Origin: Thunnus maccoyii | Taxonomy: Eukaryota > Chordata > Actinopteri > Scombriformes > Scombridae | NCBI RefSeq assembly: GCF_910596095.1 | Contig: NC_056544.1 | Coordinates: forward strand, 3,375,155 to 3,439,154 | Direction: 5' to 3' | DNA: 64,000 nucleotides | Shown: positions 1 to 13,000 of the stretch, in pieces | How the letters are laid out: each line of letters begins with the position of its first letter | How positions within the stretch are numbered: position 1 is the stretch's first letter | Notes under the pieces: model-generated | Databases searched by the model: none | The model's input: the letters and a program-made list of their open reading frames with translations, nothing else | Told to the model about the DNA's origin: nothing | Made by a program: the position numbers and the translations under genes

Positions 1-2614
1 CCATGAAACTGGTCCAGACGTTCATGCTACTGATGTAATTGTAATAACTTGATGGTGATCCCTCGTATTTCCATCTAGCATCATCATCTGGTCAAAATCT
101 CAGTTTGTCCAATAATTTGGTTTATGACTATAATATTGGATCATTTGAACATTTATTGAAATGAAAGCATGTGAGAAGTTTAGAGGGAAAAATCACTATT
201 TGGTGGAGCTGTTAACAACTCATAGACATGTGAAATGTGACCCCGACTACACACTGCTTTTTGTAAGACGTCAAAAGCCAAAAAGGTTGGAAACCACTGG
301 TTTCATCTTTAACAATGTGTTGTATTTTAAAAGCTGTTATATTATCCATTGTGTCAAATCTTCATCTGAAAAGTAACTAAAGCTGTCAAATAAATGTAGT
401 GGAGTAGAAAGTACAATATTTCCCTCTGAAATGTAGTAGAGTGGAAGTATAAAGTAGCATCACATGGAAATACTTTTCCATGTCTGGGAAACAAGTACCT
501 GAAAATTGTACTTAAGTACAATATTTGTAAATGTACTTAGTTACTTTCCACCACTGCTCGCATGTCTTATATTTATGGCTTTTTTCCCCGTTATTAGATA
601 GAGTGCAGTCAGGTTTGAATATTGATGAATACATTGCTTGAATATCTGCTCTCTGTGAAGGCTTGTTCAGATGTTTTCTTTCTCTACTTGTTATTAAGTG
701 ATTTCATAATGACCTATGGGCTTGTTCTTGTTCTGTTCTTTTTTTCCAATTAAAAAGCTAATAAAGAGTTACATAAAAAGACCAGTCCTTTCTCTCTCCT
801 TAGGTCTGAACATTTCTTTACACTGGAGCCTAAGCTGGTGTAACTAATTTATTATCTAACATGTGTTACATCGCACAAAACAAAAATTTGAAACTTGACC
901 TCTTAAATTTGAAATAGTGATAATTGGCCATCCCACTCACAACACTCTGTGAAGACCAAATGAAACTGACAGGGGAACGGAGTTGTTGACTCATGTTACC
1001 TCCAGCTATGAACGATCTCTGAATCATTCTTGTCTTCAGCTTATGTTGGTAAGTTGTTTATATGTTTGTCCATATGTGACTGGAGCACTGCAAATCTATA
1101 GTCTTGCTTCAATCAAAATCAAGTCTTACTCAGAACACAATACCATAGTAAAACCTTGAAAACTGAAATAATGGAGCATTTAAAAATCAATGGTTAAAAA
1201 TTTAGGTCAAAGATTTAAATTATAGTAAGATGGGTAAATGTTAGTTACATTATTGATACCAAGATATATAGAATTTATATCTATTATCAGATGTGATATC
1301 AGTAATAATGTTGATATTAAAACCTAAAATATTCATGTCTAATATTAACAGTAACATTGACACCATGTTGTACATAATGTTGTAATTACTGTCATTTGAG
1401 GCTAGATGGCGCTGACAGTTTCTGTCATTTGTTTTCCACTGTATTATAAAATGGCAGTCAGAACTGATACATAATATAAAACCCATTAACAATATAACAG
1501 CTCTTCCTCTATGAAGCTAGAATGTTGAGTTGCAATCAAATGTGGGTGTTTATTCATCTGTCAGATCATAGTTTATTATGTTGTATTAAATTGTACTTTG
1601 TGGTTAAAATATTTTTTCTCCTGTGGGCTTGGACAGAATATAGTTTTCTGTAAATTTTCCCAAAAAGCAACAAATATAATTGATATAATGTGTTCATAAA
1701 CAGATTTGTATCTGTGTTTTTAAAAGAAATAAACAAATAAATATTCAGCATATAAAGTATCTAACAGATTTGATAAAAGAAAAGAGAGGCCAGTGTATAC
1801 AATGTAGAATTTATAGTTGTATAAAAAATGCCAATAAAGACATAACTATTACTGTCTGTCTGGATCTGATTACATTAACAGTAATAAGAAAAAGTAATAT
1901 ATATAAAAAATAAATAAATAAAAAAGGTCTGATTGATCACATGCATATGCTGCACCATTAGTTAAGTCAGTACATTTAAGAACTGGTTGTCAGCATTTGG
2001 CGGCCAAATCTGGTGGCCACATGTCAGTCAGTAACAGATCTGTGTAACTGTGCTATTATCAGTCTGTGGAGCCCTTTCTAAATAACCTGCAGTGCCCATA
2101 TTCTTCATAATGAAAGAACATGTCACCCAGTGTAACACACAACATCATTTTTTTACACTGTTCACATAATCACATAGGCTTATGTTTTCATATGATGTTA
2201 ATACAGGTGATTTTTCCAGCAATACACAGTGTGTAAAAATAGCTTTTTCTATGTATGTTAGTAGATCAGTTCATTGTTGATGGGATTTGTTGACAATAAG
2301 AAAAATACAGAAAACTGCCAGCTTTTAAATCATGCTTGTCCCCAAGCTTGGGGAAAAAAAGAGATGCCCAGTCCTGATTACAACATCACATTCACAGAGT
2401 ATGTCATTCTATGTGTAAGCCAATTGATTAAAAACATGATATTCTAAAAATCAAACCGTGCTTTAAAGTGTACAGTCAAGTTAGGACATTACATGGAGAA
2501 CTGGGGTTGATATACTCCTGACTGGGAACTCCAACTTCAAAAAAGGGACATTTCATTATATTTTTACCCAACAGGAAGTAGTAAATCCCTTGTTCTGGCT
2601 AGGGTTAGAGCAGG
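1..2614. other. Intergenic, no gene seen
   Basis: AT-rich sequence with no coding signal I can recognise; open frames here are short and have no family features. The only structured part is a repeat fragment at about 329-560. Confidence 0.6.
329..560. repeat. Dispersed teleost repeat fragment (copy 1)
   Basis: This stretch shares long runs with 53010-53163, for example the words ctgaaaagtaact, tttccctctgaaatgtagt and ggaagtata in the same order, and it ends in the same ccaccactg. A third fragment may lie at 61575-61640. The ending and the acttaagta words match a repeat I know as abundant in teleosts; the transposon class is not decided here. Confidence 0.65.
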
Positions 2615-3312
2615 TCAGTCCCACTGGTGTATCTTCAGGTTACTTAAACTGGTGAAGGTTTTCTCACATTCTTGACACTGATAGTTTGGCAGCAGTGTGA
2701 CTGTTCTTGTGCCTCCTGCATGAGGACGAATCACTGAAGGTCTTCCCACAGCGATCACAGCTGTAAGGTTTCTCCCCAGTGTGGATGCGTTCATGTAACG
2801 AGCACTTGGCTGCAGAAATGAAGGTTTTCTCACAGTGTTGGCACTTGAACGGTTTCTCCCCGGTGTGGAGACGTTTGTGTTGCCTTAAAGAAGCAGCAGA
2901 ACTAAATGTGCTCTTACATTTGTCACAAGGGTACAATTTCTCTCTAGTGTGGATATACTTGTGTTCTCAGTAAGCGGACGGATCAGTTTGCCGGTGACTT
3001 GAATGTTTTCTTGCAGTGCTGGCACTCATACGGTCGCTCCCCGCTGTGGTTTCGTTGGTGGATTTTTAAGTTCTCTTGGTGACTGAATGCTTTCCCACAC
3101 TGCTCACACTGGAACGGTTTCTCTCCGGTGTGAACGCGCTGATGGGATCTGAAGGTGTGTATCTGAGTGAACACTGTCCCACACTGCTCGCAGTGGTGCA
3201 GTCCCTCTCCACTGTGAATCTTCTGATGGTCTTTCAGGTGCTGCGCTGATGTGAATGCTCTGTCACATTGCTGACAGTTGTAAGGTCTGGGTTTGTTTTT
3301 GCGACACTGTTT
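2615..3312 (-). pseudogene. C2H2 zinc-finger array broken across three frames
   Basis: The sequence encodes Kruppel-type C2H2 fingers, which normally bind DNA in the nucleus. From the splice-acceptor-like ccttag at 3313 one frame gives three full fingers (C-x2-C-x12-H-x3-H) with HTGEKPF-type linkers and the start of a fourth, which stops after FKSPAN (TGA, 2983-2985). Fingers continue in a second frame from about 2966 to 2664 (three fingers, LYPCDKC onward), then a last finger runs in a third frame and stops at 2615. The first break looks like an insertion of about 13 nt inside finger four; the second looks like a 2-nt loss in a linker where CCC has become C. All three frames of one strand are used, so this is most likely a decaying gene. 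The alternative is a short three-finger protein ending at 2983. Confidence 0.65.
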
Positions 3313-4462
3313 CTAAGGCAACAGAGAGGCAAAGATATGGAGGTTAAATGAGGTGCAATGGTGGAACAAGATAAATGACATGAAAAAAAAAGAAAAATGT
3401 ATGAATGTTTTGGAAAGTCTCCCACATTATTTAATAGATGAGTACATATCCAATGAATTTGTTGATTATTCAGACAACTTCATATTTCCTGCATTTTTGT
3501 TGTTAACATGTTAGAAGTTGGATTTTTTTAAAAATTGAAACACTGTGAAAGACCTCATTGACAGATATTTGGATACTTTCCTATGTCTCAAAATTCATTC
3601 TTGATCCACTTGTTGATTTAAATCAGCGGACATAATTTAGACTATCATACATCTGTACATGTCAGAGCAAAACTCAAGCCATCAAGCTCCAGCTCTCCAT
3701 AGACCTCCACAACAGAAAGAATAGAAGGTGTTGCAAATAATTTGAGTTTAGTCCTGCAACTAACGATTATTCATCATTATTGATTAATCTGTCAATGATT
3801 GTTCTCGGATAATTGATTAGTTGTTGGTACATAAAATGTAAGAAAATGGTTAAAAATGTCTATCCCTGTTTCCCAGAACCCAAGGTGACGTCTTCAAATG
3901 TCTTGTTTTGTACACAACCAAAATATATTCAGTTTACTGTCATAGATGATTAAAGAAACCAGAAAATATTCACATTGAAAAGCTGAAATGAGAATTTGGG
4001 CATTTGTTTACTTAAAAAATGAATCAAAATAGTTGGCAATTAATCATTGCAGCTCTGCTGGAGTTCCTGTCACATAAACAACACAGACACACAAACACAT
4101 GATTGGTGCAAACATTGCTAGCTAGTTATAGGTTCAATCTGAATGTAACTTTAAACGCATCTAGCAGTTTCTAGATGTTGCCTTGTTCATTATTTCATGA
4201 TAAAGTAAGGATAGTAAACAAGTGTCAGTTATGATAATGGATCAAATTCTTTAGGAAATGATAGTGGAACTATGAGCCACATCCACAGCAGCACAGATGG
4301 TTTCAGTGCCAAACAATTAGTGGATCGATAGAAAATCAATCAATAACCATTTTACAGACTAAATGATTAATTGATTCATCTAAAAAGTGACATTTATGAT
4401 AATAACTTTGGTGATTTGGATGAACTGAACCTTTAACATTACACAAGTTGAATGTTTCTCAC
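3313..4462 (-). other. Probable intron of the zinc-finger locus
   Basis: Non-coding stretch between the finger exon and an exon-like segment at 4463-4554. It holds a 306-bp inverted-repeat element at 3751-4056; I see nothing else. Confidence 0.4.
3751..4056. mobile_element. Small TIR element, family A, copy 1
   Basis: The left end tcctgcaactaacgatta and the right end ttaatcattgcagctct are imperfect inverted repeats about 306 bp apart. Related sequences with the same internal words (aaaatg, cccaaggt, tcttcaaatg) occur at 15285-15590, 35048-35165 and 44030-44225, with ends also at 5636/6976. The layout fits a non-autonomous DNA transposon (MITE, perhaps hAT-like); the class is inferred. Confidence 0.6.
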
Positions 4463-4554
4463 CTCTAGTGAAGATCTCATCTCCCACACAGGTGTCCTGA
4501 GCTGGGACAAAAGAGGCCGATGTTCCTTTTCTCCTCAGCTGGACTCGTCTCTTC
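4463..4554 (-). other. Exon-like segment upstream of the zinc-finger array
   Basis: On the minus strand this 92-nt segment is bounded by a good acceptor (tgacag) and donor (gtgaga). One frame is open throughout (KRRVQLRRKG...GDEIFTR). Joining it directly to the finger exon at 3312 puts the fingers out of frame, so either another exon lies between them or this is further decay. I do not recognise the domain. Confidence 0.35.
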
Positions 4555-5635
4555 CTGTCAAACACAGTTGATAGACAGCAACAATAACACCGTAGCTCCA
4601 AACAGTAACCCTTCTAATACATGGAACATGATGGAAATATGAACCAGGCAAGCCGCACTGGACAGGAACATACACTGCTGAAGTTCATACAGAGTTCAAG
4701 TGTCCTCTTCCTCCCCTCTTAAACGTGGCAGACTTATTTCCTGTCTGTGCTGAGCTCTGGGGACGAGGGATGTATTGTTACCTGACATAGACATAACTCC
4801 AAAAGGAATAATCAGTCTGTTCATATAATAGTTTAAGAGCTTCTGTGTGTGGCAGCCTCTCTTTTTCTACTGTATGATGATGATGATGATGTGGGCTCTG
4901 CATCTCTTCTACTTTCAGTGCCAACTTGTTCCTTTAGAGCTGCGTCACCTTGGTTGGATGAAAGCTCTGAATAGCTCTCACATGCACTGTCATGGATTTC
5001 AAACCTTCAACAGAACAAATTGAACTCAAGGCTCACTTGATTCACACTCCAGGGAGTCGTCTCAGCTAATGATCTTTCAGGCTGGATGCACATTATACGA
5101 CAATTAGCTGGAAACAATGAGCAAACGTGCCTTCTTCACACCGCAACAGCACACACACTGTGAGTGCGAAGACTAAACAAAGTGCTGGTGATAGTGATGG
5201 ATTCACAGTTAGCTGGAGCAACACAGTCCTGGTGTGGGCCATCTGTGGTTAACTGGTGCAGCTTATCCTGTGTATTCAGGGGTCAGACACAGCTCATTAC
5301 TGGACATCATTAGATCTGCAAAGTTTGAGACTTTCACTGGTGGAAAAGCTCAGTCTTTGCATTAGAACTGGCCTGATCTCCTCGTGGTGAGCAGAGCTCT
5401 GATTGGTCAGTAGGTGACCCCATGCAGTGATCAAAGGACTTCACAATCTGTTGCAGGATTCCCTCAGCAGGGACGAGAGGAATTTTATTGTCTGAAATGT
5501 GTTTTCCTGCTGTGGGGGAGTTACTTCATTGTTTCAGTCTTTTATTTGGATTTTTATCCTGTTAACAGTCATCCTTTTGGAAAGTAGAAAACATTTGGGT
5601 GACTTGATTTTGGGTGTTATAAGAGTTCTAGTCTT

Positions 5636-6976
5636 GAGCTGCAACGATTAGTCAATTCATTGATTAAAGCAAAAAGGAAAAATGCCAAATGTTCTCTATA
5701 TCAGCTGCTCCAATGACAGGATTTCCCGCTGGTTATTGTCATATATGACAATAAATAAGATATCTTTAGGTTTTTGCATAGACCGTAAAAAATACGGATG
5801 TAACCACCGTGATGTCACCCATTGGTTTCTGAAGAGCGGGCAAAGAGTATAGAAGCACAAGAGACGAAACTCTGGTGCTTTTTTGACAACCGCCACTAGA
5901 TGGCGCTTCTGTAGCGCTGACGCCGTTTTGGACTGAAAACACCATCACATTCATTCAAATTCATCACATATTACGTGCCCAAAATCAGCGTATCTCACAG
6001 CCAAATCAGAAGCGCAATAGCGAATTTCTCAAAATAAGTCATTAGTAAATTTTATGACACTTACATATACTATAGTATAGTATATAGTATATACTAGTGA
6101 TGTCATCATAGTACAATTACCTCTGAAGTTCTACTACTCTCAATACCTGTTTTGATACCACGGCCAAAACCAGAAATCCCATGTATCTTCTTAGAGGGGA
6201 TTTTTCCAGACAAAATGCCCTCAAACACGGGTCTGTGGTCTATTGTGCATCTATTTTGGAGGTCCTCGACATGAAAAAGTTTGCCTGGTTTCTCAAAATC
6301 CCAACAATGCTGGATTTTTCTAGTCTCCGTTTATGTCCATTGCTCACTTTTTGCCTCTCTGAAGCAGGGCAAAAAGTTGTTGTGTCATGTCTTTCTATTT
6401 GGAACACTCAGAATTTGTAAATCTGAACCCATGATTTCTGCTTTGATTCTTTCATAAATGTAATATATAAGTAAGTAAATAGTTATAATAGTATGCATGT
6501 TTATAATATTTTTGTCATTGTTCAACACAGGTCAGTTCGGTAGAGGCATTATATGACAATAGAATAGAAAGAATTTTGTTTTACTTTTGTACGGCACTTT
6601 GTAGGCGGGATGTTTTACTGGTGTCATTAAGGTCTTTGATTCGTTAGTGGCATTCAGCTCAACATGGCGGAGGTGGAGCTCTGCTGCTGTGCGCTGATGT
6701 TGCAATGGAACGACCAATTAGCTTTCACTTCTTATCAATACAAGTTCTTTGATTCAAGTGGCCATTCGAGGAACTACAGTTTCTGGCGCTTCCGCGGGGT
6801 TGCCGCTTGGAAATTTGACAAATCAAGCACACTCAAGACATCACTGTGGTCCTGGAAAAATTGTGGCGTTTTTTCCACTAGATTCTAACATTTCATAGAG
6901 TAAACGATTAATCGACTAATCAAGACAATAATCAATAAGATGTATCGATAATGAAAATAATGGTTAGTCGCAGCTC
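5636..6976. mobile_element. TIR-bounded segment of 1.34 kb, family A ends
   Basis: The left end gagctgcaacgattagtc (5636-5653) is matched in inverse orientation by ggttagtcgcagctc near 6962-6976. These are the family A ends seen at 3751/4056 and 15285, but the interior is much longer, which suggests nested insertion. Inside, 5786-5960 resembles the repeat at 8325 (words taaccaccgtgatg and cacccattg). No transposase is visible. Confidence 0.5.
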
Positions 6977-7540
6977 TATGTAAATAGTTTCACCGAGCTG
7001 TGAATGAGCTACTGATGTGCCCAATCACTATACATCACACTAGCGTCAGTGGTGTGTAGGACTTTAAAGAAAAAGAAAAACGTCACAATACACTGCAAAA
7101 CAGCTACTGTTTTTGATTTTATAAGATCTGGACAAAACAGACCAAATGCTGCAAAAAAGTAGCCGTTCCCCAGTTAACAGGTTCCTCTCTGTAGGGTTTC
7201 TTTTGTTAGTTTTTATAAAGAGCTGAAACAACATGACAGGAGTTTCTGTCCATGTTCTAGCAGACAGGTGACTATTGCTGAATTTACTAATTTGAGAACC
7301 TCGTCATTCAGCGAGGATAAAAACAAACATTTTGATAGCCTAAAACCATTTCTTCTGTGTTAATGGTTCTGTCCCTGGTGTGTTTACCTTCGACTGGAGA
7401 TAATGTGTTAGCGCCTGGCTGGGCTGCAGCAAGCTATGTTGACTTTAACATCGACTAATCGAGCGCCTCTTTATTTCAGGAGGTGGTGGATGTGGGCGGT
7501 CCAACCCCGCCTTCCCGCGGGCCGCCCAAAATTAACTAGC

Positions 7541-9263
7541 TGCAGACAAAATGGCAGCCACGGAGGCAGACATCTTGGATCTCTGCCTCCGCAGTTGACA
7601 GGAAATCACGTGACTTTAGTAGCGGAAAATGTTTTTGTCGTTTTTCCCATAAAGTAGTGCACGGATTTTAAAAAAAACCACAAAAAAACCCCACAAAGTT
7701 CTAATTATTCATCAGAAATATATTTTGAAAGTCAATTGACTCTCTTAAAGGCTTCATAAAATATTTAAATGAGAAGTTTGCAACTAGTAAAGATTGAAAA
7801 TGGGCCAATATAAAGTTAATTGAATAAGGAAAAGGTCGCCAGTTCTTTCACATGTTTTATGTTTAAATCAAATTTATTTATTAGACAATTTCTCATAAAC
7901 AATTTATTGAACAATGTGAGTAGGTTATGCCTAACTGTAAGACCCTGTGAGCTACTGATGAAATATGCGTTTACATTGCCAAAGTAAGTGTTTAATAAAA
8001 ACAAAAAGAACTGTGATTTTGCTCTCTGTCAGCTTTTTTATATTAAAAAAAATGCAGTTGCAGTTGCACCAACATGCTGCTGAGTGTCGCTGTCAGACCG
8101 CTATAAAGGGGGCGTTCAGGGGCGCTGCTGTGGCGTCTGAATCTAAAGAACTGAAGGAAAAGAAGAGAGACACACAGTTAATATGACAAAATGACATAAA
8201 CAACTAAAATGAAATCACAAACCTTGATCATCTGTACATGTGAGTTATGTTAGTGATTTGTGATAACAGGCATGTCTTGAGATAATTTAGCTTCACTTCG
8301 ACTTTTACAGCCAGTTAATCAGTGATGTGACCCATTGTTTGTGGACTGCTCTTTTGAAGCCTCGAGTTTAGCAATTTGACCATCGCCATCTTGGATTTTT
8401 GGAGCCAGGAGTGGCCATATTTGGACGAGAGGGTGGAACTGACTATCACTAGCTGCTAGCTTGGTTAGCATGGTGAATTTACAGTCTATGGTTAACTGTG
8501 CTAATGCTAATGCAAATGCTAATTTTTGCTAGCGAATAACAGAGCTAAAACGCTGAACAACACTTTTTTAGGCAACCAAAATATTACAATTTTCATGTAC
8601 TGGAAACACACTGTGAAATAGCGGCCGTTACATATATACTCTGTGAATCTGGGGTTACGCCATGGTTATGTTATGTCATCAACGTTGTAGCCGTGGTAGC
8701 AACTTGTCAATCACAAGTAGCCATGCCTAAAGCATACGCTGCTTGATCATCTATTTTACCTTAAACAGGACCATAATTCACAAAATGAGCATCATGCTGT
8801 ATTGAGGAAGACTTGAAACTAGCGATTGAGATCAAAAACTCATTAGAAAACTGTTTACTGAGGTAATAAATCAAGTGAGAAGTAGGGTCATTTTCTCATA
8901 GACTTCAATACAATCGGACTACTTCCTGGAGCCAGTGGAGTCGCCCCCTGCTGGCCATTAGAAAGAATGCAGGTTTAAGGCACTTCTGCATCGGCTTCAC
9001 TTTTCAGTCCCAGTTACCCCCTTGATGGCTGCTGGGTCTCTCCCGAGTTTTGCTCAGCACAACTCAATAGACTTTGTATCTTACTGCTGTAAAGTCCTCT
9101 CGCCTTCTCGCCTTTTCTGCCAAAAGTGGATTACACACATATGCAATGCAGATGTTCACACAAAAACGACACAAAGACCAACTTCCGCTGCTAAGGTCAT
9201 GTGATTTCCTGTCAACTGCAGAGGTTCAAGATGTCTGCCACCGTGTCCGCCATTTTGTCTGCA
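7541..9263. repeat. Long inverted repeat, arms about 100 nt
   Basis: The arm at 7541-7645 (tgcagacaaaatggc..., agttgacaggaaatcac...) is repeated as reverse complement at 9161-9263 with scattered mismatches and a small indel. The arms enclose about 1.5 kb that includes the dispersed repeat at 8325-9010. It could be one composite transposon or two copies of one element in opposite orientation. Confidence 0.6.
8325..9010. mobile_element. Dispersed teleost repeat of about 0.7 kb
   Basis: Begins near gtgatgtgacccattg, includes gccatcgccatcttgg-like text, and ends near gagtcgccccctgctgg and cggcttcactttt. I know these phrases as typical of a high-copy non-autonomous repeat in perciform genomes; a related start occurs at about 5800. 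Boundaries are approximate and no coding frame is present. Confidence 0.5.
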
Positions 9264-10085
9264 TGTCACATGAGGTCTGTAGGCCAATCAGAATGTTGGA
9301 TTTTTCAACATTGGATACATTGCACAGTGATCTAGGAGACGCAACTGGAGCATGAATGTATAATAAAATCATATATATAGATATAATACATCCACGAGCT
9401 GGAGACCTCTCAGTTTCAGTGCAGGTGAACCGGATTAAAGTCTGGGACTCAGCACCATTTTTTGGTTGGAAAAGTACTTCTAGGAAAGAATAAGAAAAAA
9501 AAATTAACTTACGGCTGTAAACTCAACTTTTGGAAGTACAGTACATTAATTGTACATATGATCCTACAATTGTGATGCTTAATTATGCATAGAAGATATT
9601 TATCATAAAATAATCAGTGCACAGTCTGCAAATAAAGCTAATATTGCCAAAATTATTTTTGAAATAAAAAATAAATGATTATATTTCTGTCTTAATTCTC
9701 CTATCATGATGGATTGCTATGCATGATGGTGCCACACTGTCTCCCTGACTAACACTGATAGAGTGCTGAGTGAGTAAATAGCAATATAGTGACACCTTGT
9801 GGCCAAATTTGTTACTGCAGAAAGTTGAGTCATACTGCTTTCACACAGCCTATAAATTGTACAGGCAGTAAGTTTACAGTACCTGGTATTTACATTTTTA
9901 TATTGTAAAGAACTTTGTGAATTTGTGATACATACTTTGTTTTTTGAGCCACAGGCATACAGAATACAGCCTAACTTAACTGGCATCTCTGTGGGACATG
10001 AATAGAAAAGAGTGGCAGCAGGAGTGATGTGTGACAAAGTGTATAAATAAAACAACTGCAGTCACCGCTGTGTTGTCCCAAACCT

Positions 10086-10091
10086 TTTATT
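10086..10091 (-). terminator. Poly(A) signal for the long asph transcript
   Basis: TTTATT on the plus strand is AATAAA on the minus strand. It would end a 3'UTR of about 3 kb after the stop at 13089. Other AATAAA motifs near 10490 offer shorter UTRs. Confidence 0.4.
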
Positions 10092-13000
10092 GCTGCTCCC
10101 AGAACAGATCATTTACAGAAAACTGTGACACTTCAACTCTCCTTCACACAATCCATTATTATCATCATTACTTCACAATAATTTAATCACCATTTTCAGC
10201 GTCTACAGGACAGCTGCAGACTGAAGGTTATGATTGACAGACGACACTGTGAGGCAAAGGGACGGGCAGTTTTTAGCCAACAGCAATATTTCTCCATAAC
10301 TGACTGGAGTTCAGGCTGCTGAACAGCTATTGTAGTGTTTCAGCAGATACTGTAAGTTAATAACCGCCACCTCCTTTGCCCACGCATCACAACCTTTTAC
10401 AGCATGTACATGACTTCTGATCAAAGATTAGTAATGAAAAAACAAACATCGGTTTCATCAGGCTGCTGCAGTGTGGCTGCTTTGCCGTTTTATTTTATTG
10501 CTTGTGGTTTTTGTATTCTTAAGAGAATAAAGTTTGTCCTGAAGTAGCACAGCTCCCTAAACTTGCCTGTCACAAGCAGCTTATGGCTTTGTAAAAAAGC
10601 TTTTAAAGCATTTTCAGATTTTTTTATTTCTCCAAGTCCTTTTTAAAAATGTTCATTTTAAAAATCTAGAAGCTCTCTCGGTAAAGATTGTAATCTTCAA
10701 TGTTAAAAAGGTTTTACAGTTCACAATGACTTACAAAGTGTTAGAAAGTAGAAAAGACCCAGCTAGTGTTACAGAGGGAAAAAAAAGACATCCTACAAAA
10801 ACAGCTACTGCACACCACTGGAATGTGTTGCATCCCTAAAAAACAGACTAGTAGTTACAGTATGTGAGGACTAGAGACACAAAGTGGGACTGAGACTTCA
10901 AAATCAAACATTTTTTTTTTTTAATGTTTTTTCCTAATCTTCCACTCCTACCACAAACAGTAGTGTTGTTCCGCAATCAATTCCTACATATCATCTACAT
11001 ATTGTTTACTGTCAGTATCACATCAGAAATGTGTTATTCAGGGTGTCTACCCAATTTCCCAAAGCTGTATTAGTGTCACCAATATCTCTCATCCAGTACA
11101 AGGTGATGCACACTTAACAACAGGGAATGTGGCCATCACCTTCTAATTAAGATATAAAATGCTCACTCGGCAGTTCTGCAGTGGAATGAGGTGTTAAGAT
11201 GTTGCTGTGGTGGTTTGGGCCTGCAGACGCCCTGCTATCATGGATCAATCATTTTTAAAAAACACAAGACAAATGTTGATGTCACAAAAGAAGAGGAAAC
11301 AACAAATTCCCTCGAAGAAAGAAAATAAAAACACACAGCTATTAAGTTTTTGAGCAGAGAGAATGAGGCAGTGAAGTTTTGACATTGATGAAGCCTCATG
11401 ACCGAGGCCGGATCACCAAACCAGATCCCAAAAGCCCCTGATTCATTACGTGTTGATTTGAGTATGCACATTTATCAAATTAGGCAGGTTGTGGATTATT
11501 CGCCATCTTATCTACCTGTGTCAAAATGACATGGTGCATGTTCCTTAATGAATTTGTGTTTAACAGCATTACCACAATCAGGGGGGTTAAAGGGGGCTCA
11601 CTGCTCATTTTGTGCCCCGAGGCCTCCTAGTGGGTTAATCCAGCCATGCTTGCGAAAAAACAAAAACAAGCTATTTTTAGACTGGACTTCCAAAGGAACA
11701 TGACACCTGTGTGTTTATTTAACCCTCTGTGAGCCAGAAACTACAGATCTGCCACACTGAAGCGGTGGAGACAGAAGTGGGATCTGGATCACACAGGGGT
11801 AAAACACTTCAGTATCAGGCAGCCTGCTAAAAGGATCCATGTATCACTGGTTAGACAGCTTTGCACCATCCATGGTGTCCTCATTTTCATCACAGTTAAG
11901 GTTTTAAACTAAAAGAGTTGAAGTTTAAAGTTTCAACTTCAGTTAAAACTTATTATCTGGAAATATGAAAGAAAAAAAAAAAAAGAAAGCTAGAAATCTA
12001 CAGAACACACACGCAGACAGAGGTACAGATAGTTACAGAACAAAACTGAAAAAAAAAAAAAAACTCTCCAAAACTACATCACGGCATCTACGGCTCACAG
12101 AAGGGATTGGTTAGTAAAAGATTTGTCATCATGGGGTACATAAGGAATACATCCACACACTCAAAACACACACACACACGCACACACATACATACACACA
12201 CACGCACACACACACACAGCTTTCTCTGTGAACGTGCTAGCATATGGCTCATCCTGGAGTCGACGCATACTGAGTGGTAAATAAACTGGCTGGGTGAGGA
12301 GGGGTGAGGAGGGGGTGAGGGACATCGCGGCAGTTTTGCATAGAATCTACAACACTGAGACCAGAACCAAACGGCTGAATTTAAAGCTGATGTTCTAAAT
12401 TCTGAAGTTACACTGCAAAACAGGGACAGAAATTTAACTCTGATTTGATTTCTAAAAGTAGAAATGTTGTTTTCTTGCCTCCACAGAGCTGATTCTGTTA
12501 GAAGGAGGGATTGGGTAACACCACCCAAGGTGCTCAGAGAAAGATTTCTAGTTTGTTTTTTTGCTCCAGCTGAGTTTTGAATCTGTGAAGCTTCAGAACC
12601 TGATGAGTCACCAGGTGGACAGGAGTCCTTTAAACTCAGAGACGGTTTTGCAACTGCCAAAGGATGGCTTTTCAGTTATGAGCTCTGGCCTTATTTTGCT
12701 TGGCAACACAATTTGGCTCCAGGAAGCCAAACTACATCACTGAGAGACTTCAAAATAAAGTTCCGGACTGGTTTAACTTTTTCAGCTCTTGCAGATACAG
12801 ACTCGGGTAGACGTGTTGTACAAGTAGAGCACATAGACTTCACATCTGGTCACAGACACACAGAACTAAACCACCCTGAACAAAAATGGAAATGGGTGCT
12901 CTGCTTCAGATAAAAAAAAAAAAAAGGTGAACAAAAGAAGGAGAAGGGTAAAAACAGGAGTACCATATTAGTAAACAATTCATCCATTATCCGACTCATT

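Larger units (their letters stand above)
4555..10085. other. Intergenic region rich in inverted-repeat elements
   Basis: No gene is supported. It contains TIR-bounded segments at 5636-6976 and 7541-9263 and a dispersed repeat at 8325-9010, annotated separately. The region 9360-10085 is plain AT-rich sequence leading to the 3' end of the asph locus. Confidence 0.55.

Noticed and set aside
9717..10055. 112-residue minus-strand frame just past the asph poly(A) signal
   Set aside because: No protein family features and no in-phase splice link to asph.
12088..12660. 190-residue minus-strand frame
   Set aside because: It lies in the predicted asph 3'UTR, includes a translated CA microsatellite (Val/Cys runs), and has no domain.
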